Virus record (IMG/VR): IMGVR_UViG_3300029787_000233
Location: 1 to 27,871 of that record
Source: a virus
Reading direction: 5' to 3' (one strand)
Length of the DNA stretch: 27,871 bases
Shown: positions 11,526 to 18,275 of the stretch, piece after piece
Numbering within the stretch: position 1 is the stretch's first letter
Layout: every line of letters begins with the position of its first letter
Position numbers and translations under genes: made by a program
Notes under the pieces: model-generated
What the model saw: the letters and a program-made list of their open reading frames with translations, nothing else
What the model was told of the DNA's origin: nothing
Database searches by the model: none

Positions 11526-11642
11526 AAAATGTATACTGTTCAAAGTATACATTTTGGATACATTTTGGTATACATATTTTGTTAATAATTCTTTATATTT
11601 CAACATTTTTTAAACATAATTTACAATGTATCCCATGTATCC
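11526..11642. repeat. Iteron-like array of GTATACATTTT/GGATACAT motifs
   Basis: In the 413-base gap 11434-11846 lies a perfect 12-bp inverted repeat (AAAATGTATACT 11526-11537, spacer GTTCAA, AGTATACATTTT 11544-11555). Two further direct units follow, GGATACATTTT (11556-11566) and GGTATACATATTTT (11567-11580), then two inverted units (ATGTATCC at 11625-11632 and 11635-11642). One more copy lies at 11819-11826. The stretch is strongly AT-rich up to about 11700. It fits an origin or a regulator array. No gene was found in the gap. Confidence 0.7.
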
Positions 11643-11846
11643 GTGTTTATTTTACAAAATATTTATTTTTTAATATTTATTATTTTATACCTTATATAAC
11701 ATCGTCCCACGCCCGGCGCCCGTCGACCCTCTTACCACGCTCAAAGACCGCAGTTTACAAGGGTTTTTACCAAATTTCGACCGTCAATATAGCCGTTTAT
11801 TACCGCTTAATTATCGTCCAATGTATACCGGCAGTCGGTCGTTGGG

Positions 11847-12014
11847 CTATTGCTCGTGCTTTTTACGTAGCTTTTGGTAAAACTCACTATCGACATCTAC
11901 TTTGTCTTCTTTAGGCCGCATTGGGCCACAATCTAGACACAAATCATAGTCATAGCAGTAGTCTAACGTAACAAAATCACGACAACTTACACATTTCATT
12001 CCTTGCTTTTTCAT
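11847..12014 (-). CDS. Small zinc-ribbon protein, 55 aa, possibly leaderless
   Basis: MKKQGMKCVSCRDFVTLDYC at the start. Two CxxC pairs (C8/C11 and C26/C29) form a small zinc ribbon, followed by a charged helix (YQKLRKKHEQ). The -10 box TATATA ends six bases before the ATG, so the transcript probably begins at or next to the A of the ATG: a leaderless start. The later in-frame ATG (codon 6) has AAGGA directly adjacent, which is too close to help. The function is unknown, perhaps a nucleic-acid-binding or adaptor protein. Confidence 0.75.
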   Translation of the reverse strand: MKKQGMKCVSCRDFVTLDYCYDYDLCLDCGPMRPKEDKVDVDSEFYQKLRKKHEQ

Positions 12015-12020
12015 AATTAC

Positions 12021-12049
12021 TATATAATGCTATTTAAAACGTTTGTCAA
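12021..12049 (-). promoter_or_regulatory. Sigma-70 promoter for the zinc-ribbon gene
   Basis: TTGACA, 17 bases, TATATA. A TAGCAT half-site lies in the spacer next to the -10 box, at the same position as the operator arms elsewhere; the other arm is not conserved. Confidence 0.8.
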
Positions 12050-12135
12050 TTCTTTTACCATATAATTTTGACCATGCCCAACTGTGTACCTTACCCGACC
12101 AAATATAGATCTTGTTCACTAGATACCGTAGCACA

Positions 12136-12351
12136 CTATACCTCTTGTGCATAACGGCTCTCACAATATAGTTCGAACGATTTTAAGCGCTCGCCGTAGT
12201 CTGTTAGATGTTGCTCTAACAACAACATTTTATTGTCGTGAATAAATTTGTGACAACTCCAATCGTCGTGAAATGTCTTCAGTTGATACTCACGCTCTAA
12301 GTTGTACTCGGTGCCATGAAACATTAATACTATAGTGATTACCCAATACAT
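12136..12351 (-). CDS. Small protein with hydrophobic N-terminus, 71 aa
   Basis: The N-terminus MYWVITIVLMFHG is hydrophobic and could be a short signal-anchor, followed by a soluble part with three cysteines (SCHKF, ELYCESRY). TAATG junction with the gene upstream; AAGGCAGA may be the ribosome site. Not recognised. Last gene of the exonuclease operon. Confidence 0.7.
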   Translation of the reverse strand: MYWVITIVLMFHGTEYNLEREYQLKTFHDDWSCHKFIHDNKMLLLEQHLTDYGERLKSFELYCESRYAQEV

Positions 12352-12488
12352 TATCTGCCTTGGCCTCGATAGGGTTTGAAGCTACGCTTCTTGTGTTTGT
12401 TCATGGTGCTGAGTATCGGATTGCGACCAATCGACGTGCCCTTGTGCGTGTGCTCGTGACTGTTGCTAGCTTGATACTTTTTGACCAT
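12351..12488 (-). CDS. Small basic phage protein, 45 aa
   Basis: MVKKYQASNSHEHTHKGTSI at the start and NKHKKRSFKPYRGQGR at the end. It is very basic. The ending (NKHKRR.FK.YRGQGR) is one I recall from many small phage proteins; the function is unknown, but the charge suggests RNA or DNA binding. AGGAG ribosome site, and TAATG junctions on both sides. It is very short, so support comes mainly from the coupling. Confidence 0.8.
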   Translation of the reverse strand: MVKKYQASNSHEHTHKGTSIGRNPILSTMNKHKKRSFKPYRGQGR

Positions 12489-12703
12489 TACAACTCCTGT
12501 ATTACAATTATTAACCTATATTTTTCTTTTGCTCCGATAATAGTATTCGGCACCAAATCTATTTTACGTATGTCAAACGACGTATTGGGATTAGATCCAA
12601 AACCCATTGGCACTGCTAGCGACACGCGAGCGTTCGCGCCTTCGGGACTTTCACAAAATTTCTCCAATCTTGTCACCAATTCTTTAGTTGTCCACTTAAC
12701 CAT
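12488..12703 (-). CDS. Hypothetical protein, 71 aa
   Basis: MVKWTTKELVTRLEKFCESP at the start, then a beta-rich half (VSLAVPMGFGSNPNTSFDIR and KEKYRLIIVIQEL). It overlaps the exonuclease gene by 8 bases with GGAGAG as ribosome site. Not recognised. Position just after the exonuclease suggests a DNA-metabolism accessory role, which is inference. Confidence 0.78.
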   Translation of the reverse strand: MVKWTTKELVTRLEKFCESPEGANARVSLAVPMGFGSNPNTSFDIRKIDLVPNTIIGAKEKYRLIIVIQEL

Positions 12704-13403
12704 TCAACTCTCCTAAGTTATAATATTTTTCACAGCGTTTCAACCACTCGTATTTATAATCATCCAAGCGATTACCATTGATAGTAAACATCTGCAAATT
12801 CATGCCACGCGAGGCCATTAAAATTACCCCTGCTTCTATCTTGGTGCCGTACAAAGCGTCGTGAGCCATGGCGTAAGCCGCCAATTGTAAATAATAATCT
12901 TGCACATAACGTTCTTCTTTGGGCTTGTTGGTTTGTTTAAAATCTATAATCGCAGGTTGGTCGCGCCATACTCCGACACAATCTGCGGTACCACCATAAA
13001 ACGTGGGGTAGTACAAGGTTACTTCGGTGCCCCAATACTCATCCATAGATGGCAGGGCACTGCGTATAATAAGCTGTGCCATACGCTTGCCGATAACACC
13101 AATGTTGGTTTGATCGTCATAGCCAACGCCTTGAATATGACACTCAATAAACTTATGCATTGCCGTACCTACTGAAGCGGCTTGATTTTTTATAGCTTCA
13201 GCTTGTTCGGCACCGACGCGTTGTTTCCAACGTTCTAGTCCTGCTAAGTCTTCTTTCTTTTTGGTGTTCGATAGTATTGTGGTTACGGAGGGCAAGAACT
13301 TGCCTTCGCCCTCGTAATGCCTGCGCCCATTGACCGTCTTCCGACGCACTTCGTGGTACGGATATTTATCGATGAGCAGTGAAGTTTTATTTTGAATGGC
13401 CAT
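12696..13403 (-). CDS. PD-(D/E)XK exonuclease (RecB/Cas4-like phage exonuclease)
   Basis: A 235-residue nuclease. Visible motifs: GTAMHKFIE (79-87; H83, E87), GGTADCVG (138-144; D141), IIDFKQTNK (152-160; D154 and K156) and the QxxxY motif LQLAAYA (Q173, Y177). This order is that of RecB-family nucleases such as phage exonucleases that resect DNA ends. It probably serves recombination or host DNA degradation. It overlaps the ribbon-helix-helix-like gene by 17 bases and the next gene by 8, in one operon from 13805-13834. Confidence 0.9.
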   Translation of the reverse strand: MAIQNKTSLLIDKYPYHEVRRKTVNGRRHYEGEGKFLPSVTTILSNTKKKEDLAGLERWKQRVGAEQAEAIKNQAASVGTAMHKFIECHIQGVGYDDQTNIGVIGKRMAQLIIRSALPSMDEYWGTEVTLYYPTFYGGTADCVGVWRDQPAIIDFKQTNKPKEERYVQDYYLQLAAYAMAHDALYGTKIEAGVILMASRGMNLQMFTINGNRLDDYKYEWLKRCEKYYNLGELNG

Positions 13404-13569
13404 TCAATTTTAGTGCTTTGGTTTTGTCACTTACTAAATGCTCTATTAGTTTAGCTAGTGATAACGTTGCACCAAATTCTTTTGACATAGCTTTCTGTAC
13501 TAGGGTCAAATCTTGGTACGCCTTTTTCGAAATTGAGACGGACGTGTAGCGACTGATGTCGGGCATCAT
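13387..13569 (-). CDS. Ribbon-helix-helix-like small protein (candidate regulator)
   Basis: A 60-residue protein with a short beta-strand-like N-terminus (YTSVSISKKAYQDL, residues 8-21) followed by two helices (about 22-31 and 37-51), the layout of RHH (Arc/CopG) DNA-binding proteins. Homology is not certain. AAAGGT ribosome site; the start may be either of two adjacent ATGs. It overlaps the exonuclease gene. If it is a repressor, the TAGNA-N3-TNCTA palindrome in the promoter of its own operon is a candidate target. Confidence 0.6.
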   Translation of the reverse strand: MMPDISRYTSVSISKKAYQDLTLVQKAMSKEFGATLSLAKLIEHLVSDKTKALKLNGHSK

Positions 13570-13595
13570 TTTACCTTTCTTGTTGTTTAGTTACT

Positions 13596-13772
13596 TTACG
13601 CTGTGTTTTCGTAACGTGGACCAATGGCTTGCGTTAACGAAACTTCTAATTCTTTAAGTCTATCGCGTAACTCTTGGTTCTGCTCACGAAGAAATTTATT
13701 TTCATCGTGTAACCTTACCGTCGCATTGTCCATTACAGCAAATTGTAACGTTGTATTATCATCAAAAATCAT
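13596..13772 (-). CDS. Small coiled-coil protein, 58 aa
   Basis: I placed the start at the ATG at 13772 because GGAGG lies five bases upstream; a GTG at 13784 would overlap that ribosome site. Residues 18-48 (LHDENKFLREQNQELRDRLK and on) form a clear heptad-type coiled coil. The function is unknown; it may be a dimerisation or anti-regulator protein. First gene of the exonuclease operon. Confidence 0.78.
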   Translation of the reverse strand: MIFDDNTTLQFAVMDNATVRLHDENKFLREQNQELRDRLKELEVSLTQAIGPRYENTA

Positions 13773-13804
13773 GGAAACCTCCACATTTTATTATAATTTA
13801 CGCT

Positions 13805-13852
13805 ATTATATAGTAGAATACTATTGATTGTCAACTATATATAGTATATAAT
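13805..13852. promoter_or_regulatory. Overlapping divergent sigma-70 promoters with operator variant
   Basis: Leftward: TTGACA (13829-13834), 18 bases, TATAAT (13805-13810), with TAGTAGAATACTA (13811-13823) as operator in the spacer. Rightward: TTGATT (13824-13829), 17 bases, TATAAT (13847-13852). The -35 boxes share a base, so one bound protein could control both directions. Confidence 0.85.
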
Positions 13853-13881
13853 CAATAAAAACACACAGAAAGAACAGAAAT

Positions 13882-14106
13882 ATGAACGTTGTAGTACATT
13901 TTAATAAACGTAAAACTCAATTTAACTATAGTTATTTAGATTATCCGCATAAATTTACCAAAGCCAACATCAACGCGGCCGTAAATCATTACCGCGAAAT
14001 CATGAGTACAGCTAGGTTTGCGCGTTTAACTAGCGCACAACAAGAATCCGTGGTATGCTTGCGCAGAAAATGGGAAACTTTAAAGTACGCTAGGGTATAT
14101 AATTAA
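13882..14106 (+). CDS. Hypothetical protein, 74 aa
   Basis: A 74-residue basic protein starting MNVVVHFNKRKTQFNYSYLD, ending in a helix rich in Arg (RRKWETLKYARVYN). Not recognised. AGAAAGAACAG ribosome site and a good promoter at 13824-13852. Its TAA overlaps the start of the TSCPD gene (TAATG). Confidence 0.75.
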   Translation: MNVVVHFNKRKTQFNYSYLDYPHKFTKANINAAVNHYREIMSTARFARLTSAQQESVVCLRRKWETLKYARVYN

Positions 14107-14420
14107 TGCGCGTGGAATTAAACAATCGTCGACCTTGTTATAAAGAAACTATTCGAGACAGCAACGGCACACCGTATTTACTAACGGTGTCTTTTGAAAA
14201 AGACACAGTAAAAGAAGTGTGGATCAACGGTGGTGGCAAGGCAGGCACTGAGCGTTTTGATATACTAACTGAATTAGGCCGACTAGTTTCTGTAGCCTTA
14301 CAGAACGGCACTCCCATGGAAGACTTGCGTTCTTGTGCTACTTATCATACCGACGGCAGGCCTTCTACTATTGTTGGTGAGGTATTTAACAGTCTAGAGA
14401 AGTTTGATACTACTCCGTAG
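14106..14420 (+). CDS. Stand-alone TSCPD domain protein
   Basis: A 104-residue protein. The segment GGGKAGTERFDILTELGRLV (about residues 42-61) followed by SVALQNGTPMEDLRSC matches the TSCPD domain, best known at the C-terminus of vitamin B12-dependent ribonucleotide reductases. No reductase catalytic domain is present here, so a binding or regulatory role related to nucleotide metabolism is possible. It ends 11 bases inside the convergent zinc-ribbon gene. Confidence 0.8.
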   Translation: MRVELNNRRPCYKETIRDSNGTPYLLTVSFEKDTVKEVWINGGGKAGTERFDILTELGRLVSVALQNGTPMEDLRSCATYHTDGRPSTIVGEVFNSLEKFDTTP

Positions 14421-14718
14421 TTTCGTCAGGGTCAAACTCAGGATCAAATTCAAAATCAAACTCTAAATCGCTTTCAAAACTAATGTCTTCTGTGACTTCG
14501 TTTTGAAGTTTTTCATCTACCGTAAACATAAAAGATATTTTATTACCCATAGCACGAGCAATACCGATAGGTATGTAAACTAGTTTGCCGTTTTTGTATT
14601 GTTTGAATTGTTGGTTGCATAAAGAACAGAAATAAACATCGTCTTTAATAGGTTTCATTTGCGTTAGATTACGACAATTTGAACACACACTTACATTAAT
14701 AATATTATCATCACTCAC
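14410..14718 (-). CDS. Zinc-ribbon protein with acidic FxF tail
   Basis: A 102-residue protein. CSNC (12-15) and CSLC (31-34) form a zinc ribbon. The C-terminus (residues about 80-102) is an acidic tail with alternating F and E/D (FDFEFDPEFDPDE), as in tails of ssDNA-binding-type proteins that contact polymerases. The start is GTG, overlapping the polymerase stop as GTGA. It is the last gene of the replication operon; a replication accessory role is inferred. Confidence 0.75.
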   Translation of the reverse strand: MSDDNIINVSVCSNCRNLTQMKPIKDDVYFCSLCNQQFKQYKNGKLVYIPIGIARAMGNKISFMFTVDEKLQNEVTEDISFESDLEFDFEFDPEFDPDETTE

Positions 14719-16577
14719 TTAGCGTCACCCCAGTTGTCAGCTAGGGCGTAATCAACCTTACTCGGTATATGTAGTTTAACACAGGTTTCCATTTTAGTCG
14801 CAATGTCCTTAGCTTGAGTTTCGTTTTCTACAGATATATTGAGTTCATCATGTACCTGTATATGTGGTATAATACCATCCTCTTCATATAAGTCTACCAT
14901 TGCTTGTTTAGTTTGATCTGCCGCAGAACCTTGTATTAACTTGTTTAAGGCTTTGTAAGTTCCGGCTCTTTTATATTGACCGTGACCTTCAGCATCAATT
15001 GCTTCTTCTTTAGTTTTATAAAAACCTTTCTTACCAAACTCTCTTGGTTCGTAAAAAGGAAAGCGACACAACCGACCCTGCAAGGTTTTAATTTTGCCGC
15101 GTGCCTCTGCTTCGATCATTAAGTTCTTGGTTAGTTGTTTTACAAACGGCACTCGGCTTTGATAGGTGTTAATAATTTCTTCTGCTTCTTTACTATCAAT
15201 ACCTAACTCAGTCATAAGTTTGTGTTTACCCATACCATAAAACAAACCAAGATTAATTGTCTTTGCTTGTCCACGTGGTATCTGTGCAATGTCTGCCACC
15301 ATCTGATGAAAGTCAGCCTCACCTTGGCGATAGCCTTCTACTATCTTACCAACCTCTAAATTATCCATGTACGCGTAGTGCACCACTAGTCTTGGTTCTT
15401 GTTGTGAGTAATCAAACGTGCCCCAACGTAAACCACGTTCAGGAACAAACAAACTACGGATTAGTTTTTTAATCTTAGGATTACGTGCAGGTATCTGTTG
15501 CAGGTTTGGATTGGAATAACTGAAACGACCAGTGACCGTCCCCCCATCATCACTGCGCATCTGATGTATTTCAGAGTGAATACGGCCTTTGTGTTGGTGT
15601 CGCATGATAGTTTCAATAAATGTACTATTGGCTTTGTTTAGTTCTCTTGCTTCGACAATCTTTTGTGCCAGTGGGTGTTCGTTGTTAGATAAAAAGTTTT
15701 TAGTAAAACTAGGTGCGCCAGTTTTAGGTGTGCGTGGATACTCTATCTTTAAATGATCAAAGGCTTTAGCAATAGAAGCTGCCGCCCATACCTCGACGTC
15801 GTGACTAGATATTTTCTTTATCTCTCGCATAATAGTTTTCTCTTGTGCGCTCAAAGTTTTACGTGCTTGTTCTGCGGCGTCAAGATCAACTCGAACACCA
15901 TGAGCACGCATATCAATTAAACAAGGTTGTAGTCGACGTTCAAGATCATATATGCCTTCTAAGTTTTGTGCCGCAATCTCAGTTTGATTGTACAAAAACA
16001 AATCATAAGTCAAACGTGCGTCTGCTTCAGCGTACTCACCAACGTGCATAGCGGGTAGTTTGTACATTTCTTTTTTAGGATCAACGCCATGGTTCTTTGC
16101 TGCTTCGATCAATCTGTTTTCGTTCTTGGTTCGTCCTAGTTTATCTTTAGCTAAACTGTTCAAAGTAAACGAATATCTGTTTTCATCAATTAGTGCACTT
16201 GAAATCATAGTGTCGTGTATGATACCATTTACGGTTATGCCCATGTGTCTAAGCCAACCTAAATCATACGACGCATTGTGAAATATTTTTTCTGCTTTAC
16301 TGCCAGCAACTTTCTTAAACCACTCCACCACAGTTTTTTTATTAAGATTACCGCCGCCGTGTGCAATTGGGTAATAGCCTTCCCAATCTGCCGTAGCGAC
16401 AGCAATCCCTGTTACATAACCGTCGTTCCGCGCCCAACCTGAACCGTGCGTAATCAAGTTAACGTCGCATGTCTCTAAGTCAATCGCAATATATTTTTCT
16501 TTGCTAAGGTCAGGAAAATATTCTTTCGCTGTCCATTCTATAGGTTCGTTATACGTAAATAAATTAGTCTGATTCAT
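14715..16577 (-). CDS. polA: DNA polymerase I (family A) with 3'-5' exonuclease
   Basis: 620 residues. Exonuclease: DLE (D33/E35), NASYD (101-105) and YAEAD (182-186), so proofreading looks intact. Polymerase: motif A FDYSQQEPR (D389, E394, R396), motif B RGQAKTINLGLFYG (R435, K439, L443, Y447) and motif C VHDE (575-578; D577, E578). The residue aligning with E. coli F762 is L443 (codon 15249-15251). No N-terminal 5'-3' nuclease, as usual for phages. The short form fits a replicative phage enzyme. Overlaps the DUF3310 gene by 14 bases and the zinc-ribbon gene by four. Confidence 0.97.
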   Translation of the reverse strand: MNQTNLFTYNEPIEWTAKEYFPDLSKEKYIAIDLETCDVNLITHGSGWARNDGYVTGIAVATADWEGYYPIAHGGGNLNKKTVVEWFKKVAGSKAEKIFHNASYDLGWLRHMGITVNGIIHDTMISSALIDENRYSFTLNSLAKDKLGRTKNENRLIEAAKNHGVDPKKEMYKLPAMHVGEYAEADARLTYDLFLYNQTEIAAQNLEGIYDLERRLQPCLIDMRAHGVRVDLDAAEQARKTLSAQEKTIMREIKKISSHDVEVWAAASIAKAFDHLKIEYPRTPKTGAPSFTKNFLSNNEHPLAQKIVEARELNKANSTFIETIMRHQHKGRIHSEIHQMRSDDGGTVTGRFSYSNPNLQQIPARNPKIKKLIRSLFVPERGLRWGTFDYSQQEPRLVVHYAYMDNLEVGKIVEGYRQGEADFHQMVADIAQIPRGQAKTINLGLFYGMGKHKLMTELGIDSKEAEEIINTYQSRVPFVKQLTKNLMIEAEARGKIKTLQGRLCRFPFYEPREFGKKGFYKTKEEAIDAEGHGQYKRAGTYKALNKLIQGSAADQTKQAMVDLYEEDGIIPHIQVHDELNISVENETQAKDIATKMETCVKLHIPSKVDYALADNWGDAK

Positions 16578-16782
16578 GTAGCTCTATTAATTTCTGTATA
16601 AACCAAGTAGATTTTTTTAAGTCTTCTACTTGCTTGCCTTTATGTTCGTAACGCCATAAATATTTCATAGCACTACCTTGTAAATAATACTTAAATCCAT
16701 CACCTAAGCAAGACTTAATAGCGTCAATGCATTCAATATCGCCGCGCTTGTAGTGTTCTGGATGGTTTACTGGATCTTTCAT
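16564..16782 (-). CDS. DUF3310 family protein (nucleotide kinase-type annotation)
   Basis: A 72-residue protein: VNHPEHYKRGDIECIDAIKS (residues 5-24), YLQGSAMKYLWRYEHKGK and a final helix DLKKSTWFIQKL are typical of DUF3310. Members are often labelled putative nucleotide kinase in phages, although the size makes that doubtful. ATGA junction with the helicase gene and a 14-base overlap with the polymerase gene. Its place in the replication operon supports a role in DNA or nucleotide metabolism. Confidence 0.9.
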   Translation of the reverse strand: MKDPVNHPEHYKRGDIECIDAIKSCLGDGFKYYLQGSAMKYLWRYEHKGKQVEDLKKSTWFIQKLIELHESD

Positions 16783-18275
16783 ATAGATAACATAAAGTGC
16801 ATATTGGTTTGTGGTAGTAATACATGCAACTCTTCCTTGGCTCTAGTGGCACCGACATAAAACACCCGTTGTTCGTCGTCCGCATTCTTACGATATTCGC
16901 TATAAGTCTTTATATTCATATCTGTTGCAAGCAATACTTTATCACATTCGCCGCCTTTTGCACCATGTATTGTGGATATTCTTATTCTTGGTGTCGCAAA
17001 TATATCTTCTGAACCGTCATTCAATCTAATTAGATACGCTCTGTCTTGAATATTAATTTTATCTAAAGCCTGTAGCCAAGTACCTACACTGAACGGACCT
17101 AGTACTACTTTTAAAGTATCTAGATCGTATAGATGGTTGTCGTTAAGTTTATCAAACTCATCTTGAAAATAATCTTTAGTTTGTTTGTAAAAAAATATTT
17201 TCTTTAAAGTTTTTTTATCAACAGCACGTCCTTCACTTAGTTCTTTCCAACCAATGATAGCATCAAAGACACGCTTAGCGATTGGTTTGGTAAATTTTTT
17301 ACGTTCAAGTTTTTCGTACCAAAGACCTTGCTCACGACAAGCGTCCTCTAGTTTTTTTAAAATAAAACGATCACGACCTAGTATCAACCAGTTGCCTTGT
17401 GAAAAATCTACACCTTCAATAACTTGATGATAGTGCACTTCGCCATCTTCTTTCCGGGCTTCCCATTCTTTCTCTATTCTGTTCTTAGTTAACTTAATTA
17501 TGCTTTGCGCAAAATCTTGCACTGATTTTTTTAAACGATATGACTTAGGTAAAATTATTTCTTTGCCATTGTACTCTATAAAACGTTCAACATCAGCACC
17601 TAGCCAACGATATATGGCTTGATCATCATCACCTGCTAAATACAATTTGTTTGCTGTGGTTGCAAAATGCTCTACCATTGCCCACTGCAATGGTGTTAAG
17701 TCTTGTGCTTCATCAATAAAGACCACATCTAAATGTGGTAGTAAGTTTTCGTTGACTGCCTCATACAGCATATCGGTGTAATCAATAAAACCATTGGTTT
17801 CTTTATACGCATCATAGGCTTCAGCTACATAACTTAATTGTTTCCAATTTATATTAGTGGAGTCAGAGTATTTGTTGTAGTGCTCTTCTAACGAGATACC
17901 ACGTGCCCGTGCTAAAGCATATTCGTTTAAATAAAAGTTCTCTGATATACCTGTCTCTGAGTCAACACTAGACATATTAAAACCAATCTTGTCACCAAAC
18001 GCTTTAAACTGTTCTTTCTGCATTACCGCACGACCCTCAAGGTCGATGCAATGATAACCGCAAGAGTGCAGTGTCGAGAACCAACGAAAGTCTTTTTTCT
18101 CTAGATTAAATTTTTTAACCGCACGATCCCGTGCTTCCTCTGCGGCTTTTCTAGTAAAAGAAAAATAACCAATCTTCTTTATATCTGTGGTCAACATAGC
18201 TTCTTCTACATAGTTAAGCAAAGTGGTAGTTTTACCGGTGCCCGGCGGCCCAAGAACTTTGATTATCTCTGTCAT
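16779..18275 (-). CDS. UvrD/PcrA-like SF1 helicase
   Basis: A 498-residue superfamily 1 helicase with full motifs: I GPPGTGKTT (9-17), Ia-like FSFTRKAAEEA (38-48), II DEAQD (188-192), III GDDDQAIYRW (215-224), IV-like LPKSYRLKKSV (242-252), V STIHGAKGGE (434-443), VI VFYVGATRAK (471-480). It would unwind DNA at the fork or in recombination. It is shorter than bacterial UvrD (about 720), as usual for phage versions. ATGA junctions both upstream and downstream. Confidence 0.93.
   Translation of the reverse strand: MTEIIKVLGPPGTGKTTTLLNYVEEAMLTTDIKKIGYFSFTRKAAEEARDRAVKKFNLEKKDFRWFSTLHSCGYHCIDLEGRAVMQKEQFKAFGDKIGFNMSSVDSETGISENFYLNEYALARARGISLEEHYNKYSDSTNINWKQLSYVAEAYDAYKETNGFIDYTDMLYEAVNENLLPHLDVVFIDEAQDLTPLQWAMVEHFATTANKLYLAGDDDQAIYRWLGADVERFIEYNGKEIILPKSYRLKKSVQDFAQSIIKLTKNRIEKEWEARKEDGEVHYHQVIEGVDFSQGNWLILGRDRFILKKLEDACREQGLWYEKLERKKFTKPIAKRVFDAIIGWKELSEGRAVDKKTLKKIFFYKQTKDYFQDEFDKLNDNHLYDLDTLKVVLGPFSVGTWLQALDKINIQDRAYLIRLNDGSEDIFATPRIRISTIHGAKGGECDKVLLATDMNIKTYSEYRKNADDEQRVFYVGATRAKEELHVLLPQTNMHFMLSI

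Noticed and set aside
12360-12716. Rightward 118-aa ORF
   Set aside because: Shadow of three leftward coupled genes (12351-12703) with TAATG junctions and ribosome sites.
13387-13569. Antitoxin call for the RHH-like protein
   Set aside because: The neighbour genes are a coiled-coil protein and an exonuclease; no toxin-like partner is recognisable.
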